This document shows positions 13,229 through 20,488 of a stretch of 20,488 bases of DNA, piece by piece (position 1 is the first letter of the stretch; each line of letters begins with the position of its first letter). The stretch is from Candidatus Helarchaeota archaeon (lineage in GTDB: Archaea > Asgardarchaeota > Lokiarchaeia > Helarchaeales > HEL-GB-A), in NCBI GenBank assembly GCA_016840125.1, contig JAEOSY010000135.1, forward strand, positions 1 to 20,488, written 5' to 3'. The notes below the pieces were generated by a model. That model saw nothing but the letters and a program-made list of their open reading frames with translations, did no database searches and was not told the origin of the DNA. Position numbers and translations under genes: made by a program.

Positions 13229-14641
13229 GTGTTTATGATGAACTCCAAGGAATTGAATGAAGTATTAGGTTCAATATTCAACCAAGAATCTTTCTCCATG
13301 GATAAAGCGCTTCTGTACGCCTATTCAATGGATGTTTCGGTGCGAGAACATACCCCAGATGCCGTAGTCATGCCGGAAAATCTGCAACAAATCATCCAAC
13401 TAGTTAAGACAGCCTACAAGTTTAACATCCCTCTAATTCCTCGAGGTGCAGGAACAGGGGCCTCGGGGGGAGCAGTAGCAGTGCATGGTGGAATTATCAT
13501 TGATCTAAGCAAGATGAATCAAATCTTAGGAGTAGATATTGAAAATCTCCAAGTTACCATTGAACCAGGCGTAGTCCATGCTGATTTGAATAAATTCCTC
13601 GAACCGTATGGGTTTTTCTTTCCAGTAGTACCTGGTAGTTCTGACATGTGTACTATAGGAGGAATGGTTGGGAATAGTGCATCTGGTCTCCGGGCTGTAA
13701 AATACGGTACCACAAAGGATTATGTTTTAGATTTAGAGGTAGTTCTACCTGAAGGACAGGTCGCCCTTCTTGGGTCTAAAGTCCAAAAAAGCGCGAGTGG
13801 TTACGACTTGATGCGTTTATTTGTTGGATCTGAAGGGACCCTTGGGATTATCACAAAAATTACGCTCAAAATACTACCCATCCCAATGACCCGTGGCTTA
13901 GTCACTGCATTTTTTGGGAATGTTGAGGATGCTGGTAAAACAGTCATCAATATCTTTGCAGGTAAGATAATGCCCTCAGCTATTGAATTATTGGATAAAT
14001 CCGCAATTCATGCTGTTAATTCCTATAAACCTGAAATGAACCTCCCCAATGCAGAAGCCATGCTACTTGTGGAATTAGATGGAATAGAAGAGAGCGTACT
14101 GATTGCCACCAAAAACGTTTATGAAATTTGCAAAAAAAGTGGGGCGTTTCAAATAGATAAAACGACTAATGACGAAGAACGAATTAATCTATGGAGCGCT
14201 CGGAAACTTGTAGGTGCCGCGGCAAGACGGGTCCGTGAAGGGTATGCCCGAGTCTATGAAGGTGAAGATATTACTGTTCCTCTCTCTGAAATTCCCAAAA
14301 CATTAATGAAATTAAGAGAATTATCACACGAATTCAGCTTACCCGTCGTAGTATTTGGGCATATTGGAGATGGAAATCTCCATCCCGCGATCCTAATTAA
14401 AAAAGAGAGCCGGGAACACTGGAAAAAGTTGGAACAATTATCTGATGCAATCCATGAATGGGCAATTGAAGTTGGTGGGAGCGTTTCTGGTGAGCATGGG
14501 ATCGGTCTTACACGGGCAAAATATCTACAGAAAGAACGACCCATGGCATTAAACTTAATGCGACAAATTAAGAGAGCTATTGATCCTAAAAATTTGATGA
14601 ACCCAGGGAAGATGGATCTTGATGGGGGGTATTCTGATTGA
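13229..14641 (+). CDS. glcD: FAD-linked oxidase, GlcD/D-lactate dehydrogenase family
   Basis: This is a flavoprotein oxidising a 2-hydroxy acid such as glycolate or D-lactate, passing electrons to an Fe-S partner. The FAD-binding PCMH domain shows PRGAGTGASGG (about 71-81), TIEPGVVHADLNK, PGSSDMCTIGGMVGNSASG and GSEGTLGIIT. The C-terminal cap has FGHIGDGNLHP and SGEHGIG, whose His residues help bind metal and substrate. At about 470 residues it is of normal length. Possible starts are GTG 13229, ATG 13235 and ATG 13238; no Shine-Dalgarno decides among them. Its stop overlaps the start of the glcF-like gene by 4 bases, so the two are translated as a pair. The exact substrate cannot be read from sequence. 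Confidence 0.92.
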   Translation: MFMMNSKELNEVLGSIFNQESFSMDKALLYAYSMDVSVREHTPDAVVMPENLQQIIQLVKTAYKFNIPLIPRGAGTGASGGAVAVHGGIIIDLSKMNQILGVDIENLQVTIEPGVVHADLNKFLEPYGFFFPVVPGSSDMCTIGGMVGNSASGLRAVKYGTTKDYVLDLEVVLPEGQVALLGSKVQKSASGYDLMRLFVGSEGTLGIITKITLKILPIPMTRGLVTAFFGNVEDAGKTVINIFAGKIMPSAIELLDKSAIHAVNSYKPEMNLPNAEAMLLVELDGIEESVLIATKNVYEICKKSGAFQIDKTTNDEERINLWSARKLVGAAARRVREGYARVYEGEDITVPLSEIPKTLMKLRELSHEFSLPVVVFGHIGDGNLHPAILIKKESREHWKKLEQLSDAIHEWAIEVGGSVSGEHGIGLTRAKYLQKERPMALNLMRQIKRAIDPKNLMNPGKMDLDGGYSD

Positions 14642-15795
14642 CAGATGCAATAACAATAGATATGTTGAAATGCGCTCGATGTGGGAAGTGTCGTTCGCTC
14701 TGTCCGTCATTTACAACTGGTGATAGTAAATGGGAAACAACAAGCGCACGTGGTCGTGTTCTGATGTCATTGGGTCTCAACCAAGAGAAGATTCCAATGA
14801 CACCACAACTAATTTCAGATATTTATGGCTGCTTTATTTGTAAATACTGTTCTGAACTGTGTCCAAGTGATGTAGATGTCCCCAAAATAATCGAAAATAC
14901 ACGAGCCACTATTTTCAATGAAGGATTACTCCCTGCTCCCATTCAGATTCTATTGAATAATTTAGATGAAAGTCGGAATATTTTTAACTTAGATCAAGAC
15001 GACCGGTCACTTTGGGCCACGAATGTGGAGGAAATCATTGAAGAGCGAATCGGCAAAAAAGCAGAAGTCGGATTTTTCATTGGCTGTCTTGCCTCCTTTA
15101 AAGGAACTCTTGCGACAATACCAGAGGCCTTAGTTTTAATAATGGACTTTTTAAAAATCGATTTTACAGTCCTTGGAGAAGAAGAATGGTGTTGTGGAAA
15201 CCCCTATTTCATTGCAGGGAATTCAGGATCTATAACTCGAGAATTCGCTGAACATAACATCAATAAGATGGTAGAATTGGGAGTTAAAACTGTAGTAACA
15301 GCTTGCCCTGGCTGTTATAGAGTTTGGAGCTCTATCTATCCGAAAATTCATGGCGAACTACCCTTCCAAGTACAACACTCAAGCCAATTTCTTGCTCACT
15401 TAATTGAAACTAAAAGATTAAAAGTTACAAAACCCCTCCCTCAAACTGCCGCATTTCAAGATCCTTGCGAACTCGGAAGACATTGTGGTGAATTCGAAGC
15501 ACCTCGAGTCGTTCTTAAATCAATCCCAAAAATTAAGTTAATTGAACTGGAAAGAACTAGAGAAGATTCTGAATGCTGTGGCGGTGGAGGCTTAGTAAAA
15601 GCTGTACATCCTTCTCTCGCCTTAAATCAGGGAAACAATAAAATTCAACTATATAATAAAGCAGAAACTGATTTATTAATAACCGCATGCCCTTCTTGCT
15701 ACGAAAATTATCACAATAGCCTCGAGAGCTGCCAGATTAAAATAGATGTGAAGGATATCAATGAATTAATTGCAGAACAACTAGAACTTCTGTAG
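14638..15795 (+). CDS. glcF: Fe-S oxidoreductase subunit, GlcF/HdrD-like
   Basis: This is a 385-residue partner of the flavoprotein before it. Two 4Fe-4S ferredoxin motifs lie near the N-terminus: Cys12-x2-Cys15-x2-Cys18-x3-Cys22 and Cys65-x2-Cys68-x2-Cys71-x3-Cys75. Two CCG domains follow. The first has GCLASFKG, EEWCCGNP and ACPGCYRVW; the second has DPCELGRHCG, SECCGGGG and TACPSCYENY. This is the layout of GlcF, LldE-like and HdrD-like proteins. It should carry electrons from the FAD subunit to a quinone, ferredoxin or other acceptor. The start is TTG 14638, overlapping the upstream stop; no ATG fits better. An assignment as an HdrD-like subunit is also possible. Confidence 0.9.
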   Translation: MTDAITIDMLKCARCGKCRSLCPSFTTGDSKWETTSARGRVLMSLGLNQEKIPMTPQLISDIYGCFICKYCSELCPSDVDVPKIIENTRATIFNEGLLPAPIQILLNNLDESRNIFNLDQDDRSLWATNVEEIIEERIGKKAEVGFFIGCLASFKGTLATIPEALVLIMDFLKIDFTVLGEEEWCCGNPYFIAGNSGSITREFAEHNINKMVELGVKTVVTACPGCYRVWSSIYPKIHGELPFQVQHSSQFLAHLIETKRLKVTKPLPQTAAFQDPCELGRHCGEFEAPRVVLKSIPKIKLIELERTREDSECCGGGGLVKAVHPSLALNQGNNKIQLYNKAETDLLITACPSCYENYHNSLESCQIKIDVKDINELIAEQLELL

Positions 15796-15874
15796 TGCTT
15801 GAATTATCTTCTAAAAACTTTAAGAATCAAGGTAATTCTGAGTTTTCCGAAAAAGAAATTGAAAGGAAGAGAAA

Positions 15875-16060
15875 TTAATCCATTTCTCTTTCATTTTCAG
15901 TTTGGATGATTTCAGTACATAAATTTTTATGTAGATCCGTGCAATCCCTGCAGAATTCTTCCTGATAAATATCCTCTGGTAACATCGGAAATAATTTCAA
16001 ACAGATTTGGCTTTGCTGCCTTGCTCTAGCTATTTTTTCTTCAGCTAACCTCTGAGACAT
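15875..16060 (-). CDS. Small Cys-containing protein, unknown
   Basis: This is 61 residues, ATG start, preceded by GAGGAAGG. The N-terminal half is a charged helix (MSQRLAEEKIARARQQSQIC). The second half holds Cys37-x2-Cys40, His44 and Cys48 (EEFCRDCTDLHKNLC), which with Cys20 could bind one zinc ion. A minus-strand GTTTAAATAC (16081-16090) is a TATA candidate at about 25 bases from the ATG, so the mRNA may be leaderless. It faces the glcF end tail to tail and is divergent from the rhomboid gene. No family is recognised, but base use and layout favour a real gene. Confidence 0.55.
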   Translation of the reverse strand: MSQRLAEEKIARARQQSQICLKLFPMLPEDIYQEEFCRDCTDLHKNLCTEIIQTENEREMD

Positions 16061-16241
16061 ACCTTCCTCATTCCAAAAGAGTATTTAAACTCATTACACT
16101 CGGAAATGATAATTTTAAGTTGAACAATAAGAATATAAATTTCTCACTTCCATTATTGTACAACATCTCATCAATGATAGAAAAAATAAATTAGGTTATT
16201 TTGGAAGAATCTATAATTATTTTTGTATTCTGGTGATTGAA

Positions 16242-16967
16242 ATGGTTATCGAAGAACCACGTCCAAAAAAGAGACTTACAATTATCACTTGGCTCCTTAT
16301 TGTCATCTGTGTAATCGTGTTTATTATTACTCTAGATCCATTAAATGGCATGATGCTTAATGAAAAAAGTCCTTTAGTACAAGGAATGTGGTTTAGAACC
16401 GACTTATTCTTGCAGGGTAAAAGTTTACATACGTTGGTTTCATCCGCTTTTTTACATGGGGACTGGTTCCACCTTATCGGCAATATGTACTTCCTCTACG
16501 TTTTTGGAGATGATACCGAAGACATCATGGGGCGTATTTCTTTCATAGTTTTTTATATATTCGCCGCGGTTATTGCCAGTGTTTTCTTTGGGCTAGTAAC
16601 CTTGATAACTAGTTCTCTTTCAGCGACTCCTCAAATCCTTGCAATCCCTGCTGTTGGTGCTTCTGGTGCGATCTTTGGCATCCTTGCAGCATATGCCATA
16701 TTCTTACCCAATAGAACATTGGTTATTCCTGGATGGGGTAGAGTACCCGCCAAGTTCTATATTTTAATCTATTTCGTAATGGAAACGATCTACATTGTAA
16801 CAAGTGCTAACGGCGCTGCTGATAATGTTGCTCATGCAGCCCACGTTGGCGGCTTTATAGGTGGAGTATTTTTTGTCTTCATCTTTAAAAAGTATATGTC
16901 AAAACAATTACAATACGCCAAAACAGTGTATCTTCCAACAAGTCTCCCCAAAATCAAAAAAACCTGA
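16242..16967 (+). CDS. Rhomboid-family intramembrane serine protease
   Basis: Rhomboids cut membrane proteins within or near their transmembrane helices using a Ser-His pair. Here HLIGNMYF supplies the HxxxN oxyanion part in helix 2, GASGAIFG the catalytic Ser (about residue 142), and AHAAHVGGFIGG the catalytic His (about residue 201). About six hydrophobic helices are visible, the first being LTIITWLLIVICVIVFII. The length of 241 residues is normal for a six-helix rhomboid. ATG 16242 is preferred over GTG 16233 because GGTGAT lies 5-6 bases before it. The WFHLIGN segment follows a long loop typical of L1. The gene is convergent with the DUF457-like gene, stop codons about 20 bases apart. Confidence 0.92.
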   Translation: MVIEEPRPKKRLTIITWLLIVICVIVFIITLDPLNGMMLNEKSPLVQGMWFRTDLFLQGKSLHTLVSSAFLHGDWFHLIGNMYFLYVFGDDTEDIMGRISFIVFYIFAAVIASVFFGLVTLITSSLSATPQILAIPAVGASGAIFGILAAYAIFLPNRTLVIPGWGRVPAKFYILIYFVMETIYIVTSANGAADNVAHAAHVGGFIGGVFFVFIFKKYMSKQLQYAKTVYLPTSLPKIKKT

Positions 16968-16987
16968 ATTCTCTCTCTTCTTTTTTT
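16968..16987 (+). terminator. Pyrimidine-rich terminator after the rhomboid gene
   Basis: Directly after the rhomboid stop the plus strand reads TTCTCTCTCTTC and then seven T (16981-16987). Archaeal RNA polymerase terminates at such U-rich tracts without needing a hairpin. The tract also covers the stop codon of the convergent gene. Confidence 0.4.
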
Positions 16988-17525
16988 AAGGTTCTAAATC
17001 CTGTTGTCCTTCATACTTTGAAAAAGCCCACAAAATTACAAAGAATCCTATAATAAAGATGATTAAATCTATAAACCAAAAATATAATGACTCTGAATAC
17101 ATGGGGGCCCACTGGTTTGCATTGGGGTCAAAGGGATACAGCAAAGAGACTCCCCAATAATGGTCCAAGAAAACTATATCCAAAAGTAAATGACTAACAA
17201 TTGCTAAACTATACACTAGCCCAGATCTAGCACGTTTATGGAATAGAAAATAGATAAGGAATAGAGAAAGAAAAATCGCATAAAGAATAATCGAATGACT
17301 CAAGGGAATTAGGTTTTTAGCGAAAGAATACTCGACTCCGACCACAGATAAAATCCAATGTACCAACCCATATTGATAGGTGGGAATTGAAACGTACTGA
17401 ACGCTCCAGCTAATAAGATAATAAATTATATCGGGAATATAACAAAGAAATATTAAAAGTAACAATGAACGTTTGTAAAATTTAGATTTTAGCAAAAATG
17501 CGATTCCTAAATGCCCAAAGATCAT
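16986..17525 (-). CDS. DUF457/YdjM-like membrane protein, putative metal-dependent hydrolase
   Basis: This is a 179-residue protein with about five hydrophobic segments. It shows the scattered His/Asp signature of the membrane-bound metal-dependent hydrolase group (DUF457): an N-terminal GHLGIAFLL, YIPDIIYYL, LSHSIILY, then SHLLLDIVFLDHYWGV and LLYPFDP. Family members are poorly characterised and the hydrolase label comes from the conserved residues only. The ATG at 17525 is backed by GGAG 8 bases upstream. It is convergent with the rhomboid gene and lies 118 bases downstream of the AbrB-PhoU gene on the same strand; co-transcription is uncertain. Confidence 0.75.
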   Translation of the reverse strand: MIFGHLGIAFLLKSKFYKRSLLLLIFLCYIPDIIYYLISWSVQYVSIPTYQYGLVHWILSVVGVEYSFAKNLIPLSHSIILYAIFLSLFLIYFLFHKRARSGLVYSLAIVSHLLLDIVFLDHYWGVSLLYPFDPNANQWAPMYSESLYFWFIDLIIFIIGFFVILWAFSKYEGQQDLEP

Positions 17526-17643
17526 CCATATTACTCCAATGTCAGTCTCATAGCGTAATAAATCTCTAAGGAAAGTGAAATATTTTGATTAACTAATCAA
17601 CTATCCCCACTTAAAATTTAAAATCTTGTGTAAAAAGAAGGAA

Positions 17644-18651
17644 TTACTTAATTGCACGACGAAGGGCTGCTAACCCGATAGCAAACGAGGATTCAATTAT
17701 TTTTTCCGCATTATCTAAGATAATTTGAGATGCCGTCGTCGGTTGCTCAGCGGTCATTTTATCAATATCATTTTCTAATTCACGTTTCTGTTCCTTCATC
17801 TGGTCTATTTTTGAAAGGACTGCAAGTGCTTCCTTCGTACTCTTAAATAGGAAGGATGAAATCGCCTCTTTCAGGTTTTCATAGGTCGGTTGTAATAATT
17901 CTAAAGTCCTTTTAATTGATAATTCGCTTTTATACTTCTTCACAGCATAAGACATAGAGATCAAGTTAGTTGCAATATCATTCAATTCAACTATAAAGAA
18001 AGCGTAATCGACTGCATCTAACGCGGTGATATTCATCTTCGTCAATAATGCAGGCTCCATTAAAGCTTTTCTTAGTTGTCTATGAACACGAAGATAATAT
18101 TTATGGACATTATCCCCAGAATTGAAAATTGCTTCTAAGACTGAGAGATCTGCAGGTGCTATTGACTCTAATAACTTATGTAATAACTCTAATACAGTAT
18201 TACTTACCATTTTAACTAGTTCTTCAATGCTTGTTTCCTTTAATGCCATAATATCTTTTAAAACTATTTCATTGGTGGTTTTTGTAAGAATTTCAAAACC
18301 GATTAGCTGTGTGACAATATCTGTAATCTCATTATAGCGCGATTCAGGAAAAGGCACTTTTGAATTAATCTTAATAATATCATTACCATCCAAGAATTTC
18401 GTCTTAATAACATAAGTGAGGGTTTTTGCGTCCGGGTACTGTTCAGCTCTAATCTCAGCCTCCAATGGCTCCTTTTTAATCCCAAATTGTAAGGGTAGAA
18501 TTAGTAATGACCCATCTGGATTCTCTAGTACTTGAACTTCATTCTCCTCTGTCAAACTATATTTTTTTGTCCATTGTCTTGGCAAGCTCATAATGAGTGT
18601 CTTTGAACTCCCCCATTTAACAAGCTTTCTTGTTTCACTTACTTTCCCCAT
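17644..18651 (-). CDS. phoU: Phosphate uptake regulator: AbrB domain fused to PhoU domain
   Basis: This is a 335-residue protein. Residues about 1-55 are an AbrB/SpoVT swapped-hairpin DNA-binding domain (ETRKLVKWGSSKTLIMSLPR, WTKKYSL, VQVLENPDGSLLILPL). Residues about 120-335 are two bundles of long helices of PhoU type, with EAIFNSGDNVHKYYLRVHRQ and DAVDYAFFIVELNDIATNLI. The AbrB-PhoU form is common in archaea, where it is thought to combine DNA binding with the phosphate-signalling role of PhoU. No phosphate transporter genes are in the window, so its targets are elsewhere or it has another role. The promoter carries a 9-bp inverted repeat flanking the TATA element, consistent with autoregulation. 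The start at 18651 has GCGATGG upstream. Confidence 0.87.
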   Translation of the reverse strand: MGKVSETRKLVKWGSSKTLIMSLPRQWTKKYSLTEENEVQVLENPDGSLLILPLQFGIKKEPLEAEIRAEQYPDAKTLTYVIKTKFLDGNDIIKINSKVPFPESRYNEITDIVTQLIGFEILTKTTNEIVLKDIMALKETSIEELVKMVSNTVLELLHKLLESIAPADLSVLEAIFNSGDNVHKYYLRVHRQLRKALMEPALLTKMNITALDAVDYAFFIVELNDIATNLISMSYAVKKYKSELSIKRTLELLQPTYENLKEAISSFLFKSTKEALAVLSKIDQMKEQKRELENDIDKMTAEQPTTASQIILDNAEKIIESSFAIGLAALRRAIK

Positions 18652-18698
18652 TTTAAATTTCCATCGCCTGAAAATATTCTATCTATTATTTTATCTAT

Positions 18699-18730
18699 AA
18701 AACCTATTTTTTAATAAAATTATAGGTTTT
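18699..18730 (-). promoter_or_regulatory. phoU promoter with inverted repeat flanking the TATA element
   Basis: AAAACCTAT (18699-18707) and ATAGGTTTT (18722-18730) are a perfect 9-bp inverted repeat. The 14-base spacer is pure A and T and reads TTTTATTA on the minus strand, a fair TATA element. Transcription would begin near 18688, about 37 bases before the ATG. A dimer bound to both arms would straddle the TATA box. The AbrB domain of the gene product is the natural candidate, by inference. Confidence 0.5.
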
Positions 18731-18806
18731 GCATGTGAAAAATATGTTTTTTATGTTTTTCTTTAAAATTTTGGTTTTATTCTTTGTTTTTAGAAAAAAT
18801 TAAGAT

Positions 18807-18856
18807 AAAAAAAAGAGCCTCCCGCCCCCCTACTATTCCTTTTTGATGAGGGGCGG
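18807..18856 (-). terminator. Hairpin plus T-run terminator after trpB2
   Basis: On the minus strand, just after the trpB2 stop, CCGCCCC (18856-18850) pairs with GGGGCGG (18828-18822) around a 21-base loop. A few bases later eight T follow (18814-18807). The stem is strikingly GC-rich in AT-rich surroundings. This looks like an intrinsic terminator, and the T-run alone would suffice in archaea. Confidence 0.6.
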
Positions 18857-18878
18857 TACCCAAATAACGATAAAAATA

Positions 18879-20264
18879 CTAATATGGGAGATCCTTTAAC
18901 CAAGGATATATTTCATCTAAATGTTTCATTGATTTCTTGACTTCCTCTGCTGGGTATTCGTAGGGTTGTAGTTTTCCAGCATTATATGCCTCAAATGCTG
19001 CGAGATCAAAGTGTCCATGTCCACATAAGAGGAATAAGATCGTCTTGGCTTCTCCAGATTCTTTACAACGTAGCGCTTCATCAATTGCGCCCTTAATTGC
19101 ATGGCTCGGTTCCGGTGCAGGAATAATCCCCTCTGTTTTCACGAATAACGCTGCTGCATCAAATACTTCGACTTGGTTATAAGCCACAGTTGAGATTTTC
19201 CCCTGATTTGCCATTAAACAGACTTGTGGTGCCATTCCATGATAACGCAAACCACCTGCATGAATCGGGGCTGGGATAAACTCATGTCCTAACGTATGCA
19301 TCTTCAATAAGGGTGTCATCCGTGCTGTGTCACCATGATCATATTGATAGTTCCCCTTAGTTACTGATGGACAAGCAGTTGGCTCCACTGCGATGATCTT
19401 TGTATCCTTTGGTGCCTTTCCGGATTTTTTATGCTCGTAAAACGGCCATGACATCCCTGCAAAGCTGCTGCCACCACCAATACACCCATAAATAACATCT
19501 GGATAATCCTCTGCAATCTCGAATTGTTTGATACATTCTTGTCCAATGACTGTTTGATGTAACAGAACGTGATTTAAGACGCTGCCCAATGAATATTTCG
19601 TATTGTCGTGCGTCACGGCATCCTCAATTGCCTCACTAATCGCCATACCGAGGCTCCCAGGACTGTTTGGGTCTGTATCTAAGATTTGGCGACCGAATTG
19701 GGTTTGTTGGCTGGGACTCGGGACTACTTTGGCTCCATAGGCATGCATCATATTTGCCCTATAGGGTTTTTGATCATAACTAATCCGAACCATGTATACT
19801 TGGCATTCAATACCCATCTTTTGGCATCCAAAAGAGAGTGCAGAACCCCATTGCCCTGCCCCCGTCTCGGTAGCTATCCTTTCAGTTCCCTGTTTCATAT
19901 TATAATAAGCTTGAGCGACTGCAGTGTTCGGTTTGTGACTACCAGGCGGACTCACACCCTCATACTTGTAATATATTTTGGCAGGAGTCTTTAATTCTTT
20001 CTCAAGATTGACCGCCCGATATAATGGACTAGGTCTCCATAAACGATAGATATCTCGGACTTCTTCTGGGATATCAATGTATTTCTCAGGGCTCATTTCT
20101 TGCATAACTAATTCTTTTGCAAAAAGAGCCATGAGCATCTCTGGATTCACTGGTTCTTTGGTCTTTGCGTCAATTGGTGGAGATAGTGGTTTTGGAAGAT
20201 CAGGATTGATGTTGTACCATTTTTTCGGTATTTCATTTTCGTCTAAAATAATTTTATTCACCAT
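18879..20264 (-). CDS. trpB2: Tryptophan synthase beta chain, TrpB2 type
   Basis: This is a PLP enzyme that joins indole and serine to make tryptophan. The 461-residue length and the N-terminal insert ([12 protein letters not shown] onward) mark the TrpB2 class, longer than TrpB1. [13 protein letters not shown] carries the PLP Lys111; [10 protein letters not shown] is the conserved Glu-Thr-Gly-Ala-Gly loop; [11 protein letters not shown] binds the PLP phosphate; [15 protein letters not shown] is typical of TrpB2. TrpB2 proteins often stand alone and may salvage free indole; no trpA is in the window. AAAGGTGAT six bases before the ATG is a strong Shine-Dalgarno. Upstream lies a promoter with repeated operator half-sites, and downstream a clear terminator, so it is a single-gene transcript. 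Confidence 0.95.
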   Translation of the reverse strand: MVNKIILDENEIPKKWYNINPDLPKPLSPPIDAKTKEPVNPEMLMALFAKELVMQEMSPEKYIDIPEEVRDIYRLWRPSPLYRAVNLEKELKTPAKIYYKYEGVSPPGSHKPNTAVAQAYYNMKQGTERIATETGAGQWGSALSFGCQKMGIECQVYMVRISYDQKPYRANMMHAYGAKVVPSPSQQTQFGRQILDTDPNSPGSLGMAISEAIEDAVTHDNTKYSLGSVLNHVLLHQTVIGQECIKQFEIAEDYPDVIYGCIGGGSSFAGMSWPFYEHKKSGKAPKDTKIIAVEPTACPSVTKGNYQYDHGDTARMTPLLKMHTLGHEFIPAPIHAGGLRYHGMAPQVCLMANQGKISTVAYNQVEVFDAAALFVKTEGIIPAPEPSHAIKGAIDEALRCKESGEAKTILFLLCGHGHFDLAAFEAYNAGKLQPYEYPAEEVKKSMKHLDEIYPWLKDLPY

Positions 20265-20345
20265 TTTTTTATCACCTTTTGTAAAATATCTTCTATTATC
20301 CTTAAAGATAGATTTAACCTATTTTCAATAAATGTGTTTTAGTGA

Positions 20346-20393
20346 ACATTTTGCACAATATTTAAACATTTTGCCCACATATGTCCAAAATGT
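20346..20393 (-). promoter_or_regulatory. trpB2 promoter with three ACATTTTG half-sites
   Basis: ACATTTTG occurs at 20346-20353 and 20366-20373, and its inverse CAAAATGT at 20386-20393. The starts are exactly 20 bases apart. The last two form an inverted repeat centred on a second palindrome, ACATATGT (20377-20384). On the minus strand TTTAAATA (20366-20359) is a TATA candidate between the first two sites, giving a start of transcription near 20335 and a leader of about 70 bases. A bound repressor would therefore cover the promoter. Tryptophan-responsive control is plausible but not shown. 20394-20488 holds no visible gene. Confidence 0.55.
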
Positions 20394-20488
20394 ATAAAAA
20401 TATACATTCCTTAAAAGAATATAGACAAAAAATAATTAACTAATTCAAAAAAATCGCTCTTCTATAAGATGGTTATATGTGGAACGAA

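Noticed and set aside
18303..18485. Second minus-strand frame inside the phoU gene
   Set aside because: It overlaps the AbrB-PhoU coding frame and has no motif or start signal of its own.

Overview
The window reads as a chromosomal segment of an AT-rich archaeon. The evidence is Pelota/Dom34, an Hjc-type Holliday junction resolvase, a RimI/Ard1-type acetyltransferase, a GfcR-like regulator (helix-turn-helix plus phosphoribosyltransferase), an AbrB-PhoU regulator, a TrpB2-type tryptophan synthase, and archaeal TATA-like promoters. The secreted, C-terminally anchored propeller protein and the overall mix would suit an Asgard (Promethearchaeota-like) genome. That placement is inference; no rRNA or other decisive marker is present.

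Layout. 1-181 holds the tail of a membrane-anchored protein. 182-803 is mostly non-coding, with AT-rich repeats and one doubtful small ORF. 804-1568 is the GfcR-like regulator (-). It is divergent from two consecutive but probably unrelated radical SAM genes (1752-4225, +). The second of these meets pelota (-) tail to tail with 4 bases between. An IS605/IS1341-type TnpB with an N-terminal SAP-like domain (5386-7083, -) sits about 70 bp upstream of pelota; no TnpA partner is visible. 7084-7722 is non-coding with a possible gene remnant. A secreted beta-propeller protein (-) and a four-helix membrane protein (+) diverge at about 8.95 kb. 9.48-10.9 kb is a GC-richer island of four small minus-strand genes (zinc-finger-like, helical unknown, Cys-containing unknown, winged helix), headed by a palindromic operator. 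Then follow hjc and rimI (+), an unknown protein (-), a GlcD/GlcF-type oxidoreductase pair (+), a small Cys protein (-), a rhomboid protease (+), a DUF457-like membrane protein (-), an AbrB-PhoU regulator (-) and trpB2 (-).

Points of note: (1) pelota has a full conserved N-terminus only if translation starts at an ACG codon placed behind a strong Shine-Dalgarno. Two other genes, the GfcR-like one and one island gene, show the same pattern with CTG and ATA. (2) The TnpB carries a SAP-like domain, lacks the canonical RuvC-II glutamate, and has candidate omega-RNA hairpins at its 3' end. (3) The trpB2, phoU and island promoters each carry inverted-repeat sites placed to overlap or flank the TATA element. 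(4) The first radical SAM gene has a stretched cysteine motif. No tRNA, rRNA or CRISPR array was recognised.
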